From NCBI GenBank assembly GCA_947168585.1, contig CAMVMK010000009.1, positions 1-58,366 of the forward strand: a stretch of 58,366 nucleotides of DNA, read 5' to 3'. Position numbers and translations under genes: made by a program. The stretch is from an uncultured Fretibacterium sp. GTDB lineage: Bacteria; Synergistota; Synergistia; Synergistales; Aminobacteriaceae. This document shows positions 25,758 to 33,480 of this stretch, piece by piece (the stretch's first letter is position 1; each line of letters opens with the position of its first letter). The notes below the pieces were generated by a model, which was not told the DNA's origin, searched no databases, and saw only the letters and a program-made list of their open reading frames with translations.

Positions 25758-26492
25758 TTATTTTTTGCGTTTTGATTTAGAATTTTTATCTTTAATTTCT
25801 TCGTGCTTAAAAAGATCTTTCATTGAAGCCTTAACTAAATTTTCAACAACTTTCATAACCGGCCCGCCTTGATACTCGCGGTAAATTGAGCCTTTAGCCG
25901 CCGCAACGTGATCGCCGTCCGGGTCATTCGTCAAGAAAATTTTAGGTTCAAAGTTCGTGCTTAAATATGTAACATCATGAGCCGGAATTACTTCAATTTT
26001 TTCTTCCGGAATTCTTAAAGTCTCGATGATTTTGCCGTTTTTGTCGCGCTTCTGAATTTCTTTATATTCCGTGTAAGTTCTCGTAGACTCCGGGACGTGT
26101 TCAGTTTCAAATTTCTGCGTCAATTCAGCTTTTATAAAAGCCCCGTAGCCCATTTCTGAAGCAGCCCGGAAAAATTCTTGGCCTTCAGGGATTTGATCAC
26201 CGTAAATAAACTTCATATCTTCGGTTAAAGCGTCAAGAGTTTTTATAGTTAATTTGCCTTTGCCCATCGATGAGTTAATTCCGTCAGAAGCCCATGAAAA
26301 AATCTGAGCGTTCTGCTGCTTGGCCGGCATTAAAGAACTTTTAGCTTCAAGTTTTAAGTCAAAAGGCATAATGAAAACTTTTTTAAGTTCCGAAAAATTC
26401 AATGAAGGATCCTGCCAAACTTCAATATCAGCCGCAAAAATTGCACTCGAAAATATAAAAATAAACGCGGTTAATAATAAAAATTTTTTCAT
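25758..26492 (-). CDS. Exported protein of unknown function
   Basis: A 244-residue protein with signal peptide MKKFLLLTAFIFIFSSAIFA. After it, 'IEVWQDPSLNFSELKKVFIMPF' resembles the start of periplasmic lipoprotein-like domains of the DUF4136 kind, but there is no lipobox Cys. The tail is strongly basic (KNSKSKRKK). The start at 26492 is preferred to the longer frame because AAGGAG precedes it and the signal peptide begins there. That ribosome-binding site is part of a heptamer pair (AAGGAGTTAGGAATG). It lies just after the antiporter gene. Confidence 0.6.
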   Translation of the reverse strand: MKKFLLLTAFIFIFSSAIFAADIEVWQDPSLNFSELKKVFIMPFDLKLEAKSSLMPAKQQNAQIFSWASDGINSSMGKGKLTIKTLDALTEDMKFIYGDQIPEGQEFFRAASEMGYGAFIKAELTQKFETEHVPESTRTYTEYKEIQKRDKNGKIIETLRIPEEKIEVIPAHDVTYLSTNFEPKIFLTNDPDGDHVAAAKGSIYREYQGGPVMKVVENLVKASMKDLFKHEEIKDKNSKSKRKK

Positions 26493-26506
26493 TCCTAACT
26501 CCTTAT
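26488..26506. repeat. Short heptamer pair acting as ribosome-binding site
   Basis: Minus strand AAGGAGTTAGGAATG: two units of the dispersed heptamer, with the first providing the Shine-Dalgarno sequence of the 25758-26492 gene. The antiporter stop codon (26503-26505) lies inside. Confidence 0.5.
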
Positions 26507-27807
26507 TCATATGAACGGCTTGATAAACGCATACGCCTGTTAAATAAATCTTCTTCGATTTCGTCAGCCTGTTCTCCAAGCATGAATTTATCTTCAAAGA
26601 CTGAGTCGCCTGCGTCGTCTTTGCCTCTGAACGCACTTTTTAAGACTATAGGCGTTATTATCGTGCAGACGATTATCATGATAATAATCGAGCCTAAAAA
26701 TTTCTCGTCAATTAAATTCATGGCCATACCTTTACCAGCGACGATTAAAGCAACCTCTCCGCGGCATACCATGCCGAGTCCGATTTGATAACTTTGACGG
26801 GGATTAAAACCGCATAATTTTGCTCCCAATCCGCAGCCGCCTAATTTTGAAATTACACTCACTATAACGAGAGCAACTGTAAACGTAATTAAATCCGCGT
26901 TCATTTGAGGAAGCGTAACTTCAAGGCCGATATTAGCGAAAAATATCGGGGTCAATAATAAATAAGCTATAGTATCGAACTTGCTCGCAATATACTGCCC
27001 CTTAGGGGATATAGCTATAATCATTCCTGCCGCGAACGCTCCGATTATATCTGCAACTCCGAAAACAACTTCAGCAGCCCACGCCATAAATAAGCAGAAA
27101 GCAAAGCCCAAGACCGGATAACGTCTTAAATTTCGGGAGGCTAATAAAAAATCTGAGAATAACATATAGTGATAATAGAAAAATCCCATAAGCCCGACAA
27201 AAACAAAAAAGCCCGTTATCTTCATGAAAGTCTGAGTTAAATCAACTTCACCGCCGGTCATACCCGTTATTATTGTCAAGCAGATTAAGCCTAAAATATC
27301 GTCTATTAAGGCCGCTGCTAAAATCGTGTTGCCGACTTTCGTAGACATTTTTCCGAGCTCTTTCAAAGTTTCAACAGTGATAGAAACTGACGTAGCTGTC
27401 AAAACCGCTCCGACAAAGACAGCCGAAGCAAACGTAGCGTTATCATCAAAGATAAACATTAAGGCCGTTCCCATTCCAAGCGGAACAATAACGCCACATA
27501 ACGCAACTAAAAAGCCGGATTTTCCTGACGCTTTAAGTTCGTCTATATTCGTCTCCATTCCGGCCGTAAACATTATGACTATAACGCCGAGTTCTGCTAA
27601 ATCTTTTAACAGAGGCGACGGAGTTAAACAGAATTGAACTCCAAAATATTTTGTTGTCAACGCTCCAAGCACAGCAGGCCCGAAAAATAATCCGGCCATC
27701 AACGCGCCTACAACCTGAGGAAGCTGGGCGCGCCGTGAAAGTATGCTGAAAATTTTTGTTGACATCAAGATTACACAAAGGCTTAATAAATAATTATAGC
27801 CTTGCAA
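26503..27807 (-). CDS. Cation:proton antiporter (CPA2, KefB/NapA type)
   Basis: A 434-residue inner-membrane protein with about 12-13 transmembrane segments. Family features include 'PQVVGALMAGLFFGPAVLG' near the N-terminus, 'GVIVIMFTAGMETNIDELK', 'AALIDDILGLICL' with the DD pair of the ion site, and 'GMVCRGEVALIVAGKGM'. It probably exchanges Na+ or K+ for protons. There is no TrkA domain; the tail is short and charged. The start is TTG at 27807 with GGGAAG upstream; the alternative ATG fifteen codons later would cut the first helix. Confidence 0.88.
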   Translation of the reverse strand: MQGYNYLLSLCVILMSTKIFSILSRRAQLPQVVGALMAGLFFGPAVLGALTTKYFGVQFCLTPSPLLKDLAELGVIVIMFTAGMETNIDELKASGKSGFLVALCGVIVPLGMGTALMFIFDDNATFASAVFVGAVLTATSVSITVETLKELGKMSTKVGNTILAAALIDDILGLICLTIITGMTGGEVDLTQTFMKITGFFVFVGLMGFFYYHYMLFSDFLLASRNLRRYPVLGFAFCLFMAWAAEVVFGVADIIGAFAAGMIIAISPKGQYIASKFDTIAYLLLTPIFFANIGLEVTLPQMNADLITFTVALVIVSVISKLGGCGLGAKLCGFNPRQSYQIGLGMVCRGEVALIVAGKGMAMNLIDEKFLGSIIIMIIVCTIITPIVLKSAFRGKDDAGDSVFEDKFMLGEQADEIEEDLFNRRMRLSSRSYE

Positions 27808-27830
27808 AATAAATTACTTCCCTTCTTAAT

Positions 27831-27905
27831 TAATGAGTTAGGAATGAAAATTCAAGAGTAATTAAATTTTTTAACTCCTCACCCCTAACTCCTCACTCCT
27901 AACTG
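27831..27905. repeat. Heptanucleotide array forming an inverted repeat
   Basis: The left arm is TAATGAGTTAGGAATG. The right arm is TAACTCCTCACCCCTAACTC plus CTCACTCCTAACT. AGTTAGGA (27836-27843) pairs exactly with TCCTAACT (27897-27904) around an AT-rich centre. It lies between the PfkB-type kinase and antiporter genes. Confidence 0.75.
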
Positions 27906-27910
27906 TATTT

Positions 27911-28849
27911 TTAATCCTCGTAATAATCAATGGCAGACTCTCCAAGTAATGCCCCTACTTGATGCCGCCACGGCAATGAAGGGTGAGCCCCGATTTTAGT
28001 ACATGCTAAAGCGGCACACGCCGAGCCGAATTTAGCAGCAAGTTTCAAAGGCCGTCCCTCACCGAGAGCTACACATAAGCCCGCGCAAAAGGCATCTCTC
28101 GCTCCGGTGTTGTCGACTGAACGAATATTAAAAGCTTCAAACGAAAAAGCCTCGCCCTCACGCTCGATAATCATTCCGCCCTTAGAACTTTGAGTTACGA
28201 CAAGGCAGCCGACTCCGCGCGCTAAAAGTTCGCGTGCCATTGTTTCTACATCGGCGTTATTGTCGTGATTACCGGTATAAAAGCTCAATGATTTTTCATT
28301 TAGGATCATATAATCAATATTTTTCCATGCTTCATTTGGAAGTGAAAACGGAGGTTCAGCTGATAAAAAAGTTCTGCAGCCTGTTTGTCTCGCTAATTTC
28401 AACCCTGCTACGACTGTAGGCGTTGGGCTTTCCATTTGAAAGAGAGCCGAGTCCGATGACTCAAAAAGTTTTTTAGCGTCGTAAATATCTTTTTCGTTTA
28501 ATAAATTGTTCGCGCCCTGAGCAATTATGATTGAATTTTCTCCCTCGTCTGTAACTGTAATAACTGCAGTGCCTGTAGCTGATTCTTTTTTAGTCTGAAG
28601 ATGAGAACAGTCCACGCCGTTTTCAGTTAAGACGGAACGCAAACGACGGCCGAAATCGTCATCGCCGACACAGCCGATAATATAAGAGCGTGCATTGAGA
28701 CGGGCAACTTCAAGAGCCTGATTAGAGCCCTTGCCGCCTCCTGCCATTCCAAACGGACCGCCTATAATTGTTTCTCCTTTTGACGGACAATGAGAAGCGC
28801 GTATAACAAGGTCTATATTTAGTGAACCTACTATCGTAACAACGGACAA
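27911..28849 (-). CDS. PfkB-family carbohydrate kinase (ribokinase-like) with altered GAGD motif
   Basis: A 312-residue sugar kinase. The N-terminal signature 'VGSLNIDLVIRA' and GGGKGSNQALEVARL agree with ribokinases, as does 'GCVGDDDFG'. The second signature reads DNTGARDAFCAGL; the family has GAGD, so Arg replaces the Gly of the anion hole next to the catalytic Asp. The start is TTG at 28849 with GGAGG eight bases upstream. Ribose is the likeliest substrate but cannot be proved. If the change is real, activity may be lost. Confidence 0.85.
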   Translation of the reverse strand: MSVVTIVGSLNIDLVIRASHCPSKGETIIGGPFGMAGGGKGSNQALEVARLNARSYIIGCVGDDDFGRRLRSVLTENGVDCSHLQTKKESATGTAVITVTDEGENSIIIAQGANNLLNEKDIYDAKKLFESSDSALFQMESPTPTVVAGLKLARQTGCRTFLSAEPPFSLPNEAWKNIDYMILNEKSLSFYTGNHDNNADVETMARELLARGVGCLVVTQSSKGGMIIEREGEAFSFEAFNIRSVDNTGARDAFCAGLCVALGEGRPLKLAAKFGSACAALACTKIGAHPSLPWRHQVGALLGESAIDYYED

Positions 28850-28891
28850 ACTTTAACCTCCTTAAAATTTTCCGTATAATAACACAAAAAA

Positions 28892-28927
28892 AGCAAGTAG
28901 TAAGTAGGAAGTAGGAATTAGGAAGTA
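28892..28927. repeat. Heptanucleotide array (about five units)
   Basis: Plus strand GCAAGTAGTA, then AGTAGGA, AGTAGGA, ATTAGGA, AGTA in series. It lies between dapF and the PfkB-type gene. Confidence 0.75.
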
Positions 28928-28938
28928 AAAATTTTCAT

Positions 28939-29784
28939 CTAAATTATATTAATTTCACCTGAAAAGACCTCGACAGCCGCGCCTGTCATGAAGCAGCAAG
29001 AGTTTTTAATTTCGATTTTCAAATCTCCGCCGCGTAAATGAACTAAAACTTTTGAATTTAATTTCCCTGCCTTAAAACCTGCAAAAGCCGAAGCAGTTGC
29101 TCCCGTTCCGCAGGCTAAAGTTTCTCCGCTTCCGCGCTCAAAAACTCTCATTTTAATTTCATCACGCGAAATAATTTCGATAAATTCAGAATTAACACGG
29201 TCAGGAAAACGGGAATGATTTTCAAAATTTTTCCCCTCGAGATTAAATTTTGAGTCTTCCCATGAAAAAATATTTTTTAATTCGGGATTATCTTCAAGAA
29301 AATAAACCGCGTGAGGATTTCCGACATCAACGCCGATAAAATTTAATTTTTTACCGTTAATTAAAATTTCTTCAGGAATTTTTCCTGTAATTTTTGCTTC
29401 TCCCATATTTACGGTCGCGGAGATAACTTTTTCGTTTTGAATTTCGAGCGAAATTTTTTTAATTCCCGAAGGAGTGTCGATAAAAGTTTCGCGCCTTTCT
29501 TTCGGAATTATTCCGTGATCGTAGATATATTTAGCTACGCAGCGTATTCCGTTGCCGCACATTGAAGCCTTAGAGCCGTCAAAATTATAAAGCTGCATGA
29601 AAGCGTCAGAATTATTATCAAGCGGCGGCAAAATTAAAATTAAACCGTCAGAGCCGACTCCGAAATGTCTGTCTGAAATTTTTTTCGCTAATTCTTCGGG
29701 ATTAGAAATTTTTTCCTCGAAGCAGCTTACATAGACGTAATCATTTCCGCAGCCCTGCATTTTCGTGAATTTAATTTTTTTCAT
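28939..29784 (-). CDS. dapF: Diaminopimelate epimerase
   Basis: A 281-residue enzyme converting LL- to meso-diaminopimelate for lysine and peptidoglycan synthesis. The first catalytic Cys is in 'ASMCGNGIRC' and the second in 'LACGTGATASAFAG'. The N-terminal 'KMQGCGNDYVYV' and 'HFGVGSDGLI' also match. The ribosome-binding GAGGAG lies in a heptanucleotide array immediately before the ATG. Gene order greA-hemB-dapF on one strand suggests a shared transcript. Confidence 0.95.
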   Translation of the reverse strand: MKKIKFTKMQGCGNDYVYVSCFEEKISNPEELAKKISDRHFGVGSDGLILILPPLDNNSDAFMQLYNFDGSKASMCGNGIRCVAKYIYDHGIIPKERRETFIDTPSGIKKISLEIQNEKVISATVNMGEAKITGKIPEEILINGKKLNFIGVDVGNPHAVYFLEDNPELKNIFSWEDSKFNLEGKNFENHSRFPDRVNSEFIEIISRDEIKMRVFERGSGETLACGTGATASAFAGFKAGKLNSKVLVHLRGGDLKIEIKNSCCFMTGAAVEVFSGEINII

Positions 29785-29813
29785 TTCTCACTCCTCACTC
29801 CTAACTCCTCACT
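29785..29813. repeat. Heptanucleotide array supplying the dapF ribosome-binding site
   Basis: Plus-strand units: CACTCCT, CACTCCT, AACTCCT, CACTG. Read on the minus strand it ends GAGGAGTGAGAAATG, so the last unit provides the Shine-Dalgarno sequence of dapF. Confidence 0.75.
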
Positions 29814-29819
29814 GTTTTT

Positions 29820-30779
29820 TCAAATCCATTCAGCCAAGTCCAGAGCGTAATACGAGATAATAATATCTGCTCCGGCACGTGCGATTGAATAAGCTGACTC
29901 GATAGCGATATTTTTTTCATTGAGCCAGCCGTTAGCAGCAGCGGCTTTCATCATGGCATATTCACCGCTCACTGAATACGAAGCTACAGGAATATCGCAG
30001 GATTCTTTCACGGACTTTAAGACATCAAGATAAGGAAGACCGGGTTTAACTATGATAATATCCGAGCCCTCTTCAATGTCGAGCCTTGCTTCTTTGAGAG
30101 CCTCGCGGACGTTTCGGGGATCCATTTGATAAGTTTTTCTGTCGCCGAAAGCCGGAGCACTGCCTGCAGCTTCACGAAAAGGCCCGTAAAAAGCCGAAGC
30201 ATATTTCACAGCGTAAGACATTATCAAAGTATCTGAAAATTTTTCAGAGTCAAGAGCCTCACGAATTGCCGCCGTGTGTCCGTCCATCATGTCCGAAGGA
30301 GCAACTATATCAGCACCGGCGCGAGCCTGAGAGACTGCAACGCGCGATAAAAGTTTCAAAGTCGAATCGTTTTCAATAATTCCGTCATGAATAATTCCGC
30401 AATGACCGTGAGACATATATTCGCAAAGACAAACATCGCCGATTACGGTTAAATCGGGAAATTCTTTTTTAGAAATTCTTATAGCCTGCTGAATTACGCC
30501 GTTATCGTCCCAAGCTGACGAGGCTGTCTCGTCTTTATGCTCAGGAATACCGAAAAATAAAACACCGCCGATTTTTTTATTCGCGGCTTTTTCGAGGATT
30601 AACGGGAGTTTGTCCGGACTGTAACGTTTTTGGCCGGGCATTGAGGGAATATCCTCGATAATATTTTTTCCCTCGCGAATGAAAACAGGATAAACGAACA
30701 TTGACGGCGCAAGTCTTGTCTCGCTGACCATGTCGCGTATAGCCTGAGATTTTCTTAATCTTCGCGGGCGTTTAATCAT
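29820..30779 (-). CDS. hemB: Porphobilinogen synthase (delta-aminolevulinate dehydratase)
   Basis: A 319-residue enzyme joining two 5-aminolevulinate molecules in tetrapyrrole synthesis. Zinc-binding cysteines are visible in 'DVCLCEYMSHGHCGI'. The catalytic lysines are in 'MSYAVKYASAFYGPFR' and 'IIVKPGLPYLD'. Length and order match the zinc-dependent class. No other hem genes are in the window. Confidence 0.95.
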   Translation of the reverse strand: MIKRPRRLRKSQAIRDMVSETRLAPSMFVYPVFIREGKNIIEDIPSMPGQKRYSPDKLPLILEKAANKKIGGVLFFGIPEHKDETASSAWDDNGVIQQAIRISKKEFPDLTVIGDVCLCEYMSHGHCGIIHDGIIENDSTLKLLSRVAVSQARAGADIVAPSDMMDGHTAAIREALDSEKFSDTLIMSYAVKYASAFYGPFREAAGSAPAFGDRKTYQMDPRNVREALKEARLDIEEGSDIIIVKPGLPYLDVLKSVKESCDIPVASYSVSGEYAMMKAAAANGWLNEKNIAIESAYSIARAGADIIISYYALDLAEWI

Positions 30780-30811
30780 AATAAAAACTTTAAGCCTTCT
30801 TTCATTAATAA

Positions 30812-31321
30812 TTAATATTTTTCAATAGCAACGATTTTTAATTTTCTCTGTCCACGCGGAATTTTCACGATAACTTCATCGCCGACTAAATGTCCTGTAA
30901 TAGCTTGGCCTACGGGACTTTTCTGCGAAATTCTTTGAATACCGCCCTCAGAGAAAGCCGCGCCTGATAATTCTTCCGAGCCGACTAAATCATAAGTGTA
31001 CTGCTTTCCGTTGTGGTCTAAATCTTCGAGAGTAATCCGTAAGCCTACGCCTGCTCTGTTAGTGTCTAATTTAGTTTCGTCAATTACCGTAACTTTGCTT
31101 AGAGTAGCTTCGAGGTCAGCTATTCTGTCTTCGAGTTTAGCCTGTTCTTCTTTAGCGGCGGCGTACTCTGCGTTCTCGCTGAGGTCTCCGAAAGCGCGGG
31201 CCTCTTCAAGTTTTTTGGCGACTTCCTGACGGCCTTGAGTTCTTAAATTCGTAAGTTCTTCGCTTAATCTTTCATAACCGCTGCGGGTCATTTCATGAAC
31301 AATATTTTTCTTTGGAGCCAA
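30812..31321 (-). CDS. greA: Transcription elongation factor GreA
   Basis: A 169-residue factor that rescues backtracked RNA polymerase. The N-terminal coiled coil has the acidic tip GDLSENAEY, followed by 'AKEEQAKLEDRIADLEATL'. The C-terminal FKBP-like domain includes 'SPVGQAITGHLVGDEVIVKIP'. The start is TTG at 31321 (AAAGGTG upstream), giving LAPKKNIVHEMT; an ATG ten codons later is the alternative. Confidence 0.95.
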   Translation of the reverse strand: MAPKKNIVHEMTRSGYERLSEELTNLRTQGRQEVAKKLEEARAFGDLSENAEYAAAKEEQAKLEDRIADLEATLSKVTVIDETKLDTNRAGVGLRITLEDLDHNGKQYTYDLVGSEELSGAAFSEGGIQRISQKSPVGQAITGHLVGDEVIVKIPRGQRKLKIVAIEKY

Positions 31322-31413
31322 AATTTTTCACCTTTTCTTAAAATATTTTTTTAATTTCTGTGATATTCTACCAAACTGTAATTAATTTTATTAATGAAAG
31401 GATTTGAAAATTA

Positions 31414-32136
31414 ATGACAAGTTTTGAAAGTTACGCGCCTTACGCTGGAACTCAAGCCGGAAGCGTTGAGGCGGTCAACGAAATTTTCAGGAAAGTTTAT
31501 CAATACATGGCTCTCGGCCTCATCATCACGGCTTTTACGGCATACTTTACGGCTTCAAGCCCGTCAGTGCTGCGAATGTTATTCTCATCGAGTGCTCCGT
31601 TAATCGTAATTGCGATTGTTGAACTTGCTCTCGTTATAATTTTAAGTTCAATGATTAACAAACTCTCGACAGGAACGGCGTTAATAATTTTTGCGGGTTA
31701 CAGTGTTTTGAACGGCTTGATGTTCTCGTCAATTCTTTTAGTTTACACGGCGAGTTCGATTTATCAGGCATTTTTCACGACAGCAGGAATGTTCGCGGCA
31801 ATGAGCATCTACGGAATTTACACGAAACGCGATTTAACTTCAATGGGAAGTTTTCTTCATATGGGCTTATGGGGATTATTAATTGCTCTCGTTATAAATC
31901 TTTTCGTAGGCTCAAGTATGATTGAACTTCTTACGAGCGTTTTAGGCGTAATAATTTTCTTGGGCTTGACGGCTTACGACACAGCAAAAATTAAAAATCT
32001 TGCTGAAGGTTACGGCTGGGAAATTGACGGAACTATTGCAGGAAGAATTGCGGTAATCGGGGCATTAGAACTTTATCTCGATTTCATTAATTTATTTTTA
32101 TATATGCTCAAATTCATGGGCAAGAGAAAAGATTAA
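31414..32136 (+). CDS. Bax inhibitor-1/YccA family membrane protein
   Basis: A 240-residue inner-membrane protein with seven predicted transmembrane helices. 'VNEIFRKVYQYMALGLIITAF' at the N-terminus and 'LTAYDTAKIKNLAEGYG' near the end, with 'LELYLDFINLFLYMLKFMGKR' at the C-terminus, are family hallmarks. Members form calcium-leak channels or modulate membrane proteases. GAAAGGA precedes the ATG. It is divergent from greA and followed by a hairpin terminator. Confidence 0.92.
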   Translation: MTSFESYAPYAGTQAGSVEAVNEIFRKVYQYMALGLIITAFTAYFTASSPSVLRMLFSSSAPLIVIAIVELALVIILSSMINKLSTGTALIIFAGYSVLNGLMFSSILLVYTASSIYQAFFTTAGMFAAMSIYGIYTKRDLTSMGSFLHMGLWGLLIALVINLFVGSSMIELLTSVLGVIIFLGLTAYDTAKIKNLAEGYGWEIDGTIAGRIAVIGALELYLDFINLFLYMLKFMGKRKD

Positions 32137-32144
32137 ATTTTTTG

Positions 32145-32190
32145 AGCCGCGCCTCCCACCCACCCGCCCGCCCGGCGCGGCTGTCTGGAT
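32145..32190 (+). terminator. Terminator hairpin with five-unit CCCN loop (G-quadruplex pattern on the minus strand)
   Basis: A perfect 9-bp stem, AGCCGCGCC (32145-32153) with GGCGCGGCT (32174-32182). The 20-nt loop is T followed by CCCA CCCA CCCG CCCG CCC. The minus strand therefore has five G3 tracts with one-base loops. The T-rich tail is weak. It has the same design as the hairpin after copA. Confidence 0.75.
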
Positions 32191-32220
32191 CTTTACTTTT
32201 TATAGAAAGGAATTTTTTTC

Positions 32221-33387
32221 ATGAATAATAAAATTCAACAAGAAGACAATGAATACGTTGCCGGTACTTATAACAGATTTCCTGTTGCGTTAGTTTCAGG
32301 CAAAGGCTCAATCGTTACTGACGAAGACGGCAGAGATTATATAGACATGACTTCGGGAATTGCTGTAAATTCATTCGGATTTTGCGACGAAATCTGGCAG
32401 AAAGCTATCACCGAACAGGCCGCGAAAATTCAGCATACTTCAAACGTTTTTTATTCTGCTCCCTGCGCTAAATTGGCTCACATGCTTTGCGACAGAACTG
32501 GAATGAAAAAAGTTTTCTTCTCAAACTCAGGAGCGGAAGCTAACGAGTGCGCCGTAAAAACCGCGAGAAAATACGCCGCCGACACTAAAGGCGAAGACTG
32601 TTTCACGATAATAACTCTCGAAAACAGTTTTCACGGAAGAACTATCTCAATGTTATCAGCTACTGGCCAAGAACATTATCACGAACTTTTCAGACCTTTA
32701 ACACCGGGATTTGTTCACGCTGAGGCAAATAATTTCGATGACATTTTGAAACTCACGAAAGAAAATAAAACCGCCGCTATTATGATCGAGTGTGTTCAAG
32801 GCGAGGGCGGAGTCGTTCCGTTAAATCAGGATTACGTTAAAAAAGTTGCGGACTTTACCAAAGAAAACGATATTTTATTAATCGTTGACGAAGTTCAAAC
32901 AGGCAACGGACGTTCCGGGAAACTTTACAGTTACATGAATTACGATATTCAGCCTGATATAGTCTCGACAGCAAAAGGGCTCGGCGGAGGTTTGCCTTTA
33001 GGTGCTACTATGCTCGGCGATAAAGTTCAAAATACTTTAGGACACGGAGATCACGGTTCAACTTTCGGCGGAAATCCTATAGCTTGCGCCGGTGCTGTGA
33101 GTATTCTTGAAAGAATTGATGAAAATTTATTAGAAGGTGTCAGACGCAAGAGCAAATTTTTATTTGAAACTTTTGCGAATGTCAAAGGCATTGAAGCAGT
33201 TACGGGAATGGGCTTAATGATGGGTTTGAAAACCGTAAAACCTGCGCGCGAAGTTGTTGAAGAATGCATTAAAAACGGCGTTTTATGCTTAACGGCAAAA
33301 GACAGAGTAAGACTTCTTCCGGCATTAAACATTCCCGACGATTTATTGAAAAAAGCTTCTGAAGTAATCACAAAGTGCTGCGAATAA
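32221..33387 (+). CDS. argD: Acetylornithine aminotransferase (class III PLP enzyme)
   Basis: A 388-residue PLP enzyme for ornithine/arginine synthesis; it may also serve succinyldiaminopimelate in lysine synthesis. Visible motifs are 'YIDMTSGIAVNSFG', 'FFSNSGAEANECAVKTARKY', 'SFHGRTISMLSATGQ', 'IVDEVQTGNGRSGKL' and the PLP lysine in 'VSTAKGLGGGLPLGA'. 'HGSTFGGNPIACAGA' follows. Related omega-aminotransferases are possible, but the length and motifs favour ArgD. AGAAAGGA precedes the ATG. Confidence 0.88.
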   Translation: MNNKIQQEDNEYVAGTYNRFPVALVSGKGSIVTDEDGRDYIDMTSGIAVNSFGFCDEIWQKAITEQAAKIQHTSNVFYSAPCAKLAHMLCDRTGMKKVFFSNSGAEANECAVKTARKYAADTKGEDCFTIITLENSFHGRTISMLSATGQEHYHELFRPLTPGFVHAEANNFDDILKLTKENKTAAIMIECVQGEGGVVPLNQDYVKKVADFTKENDILLIVDEVQTGNGRSGKLYSYMNYDIQPDIVSTAKGLGGGLPLGATMLGDKVQNTLGHGDHGSTFGGNPIACAGAVSILERIDENLLEGVRRKSKFLFETFANVKGIEAVTGMGLMMGLKTVKPAREVVEECIKNGVLCLTAKDRVRLLPALNIPDDLLKKASEVITKCCE

Positions 33388-33423
33388 ATATCTTCAAAAA
33401 TCCTGACTGCTAAACCAAAATTA

Positions 33424-33462
33424 AAGCTCGAAATCGTATATACGGTCTCGAGCTTCTTTCTT
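33424..33462 (+). terminator. Terminator after argD
   Basis: AAGCTCGA (33424-33431) pairs with TCGAGCTT (33448-33455), followed by TCTTTCTT. The loop holds the palindrome CGTATATACG. It may be bidirectional between convergent genes. Confidence 0.65.
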
Positions 33463-33480
33463 AATGATCGTATATCGTTA

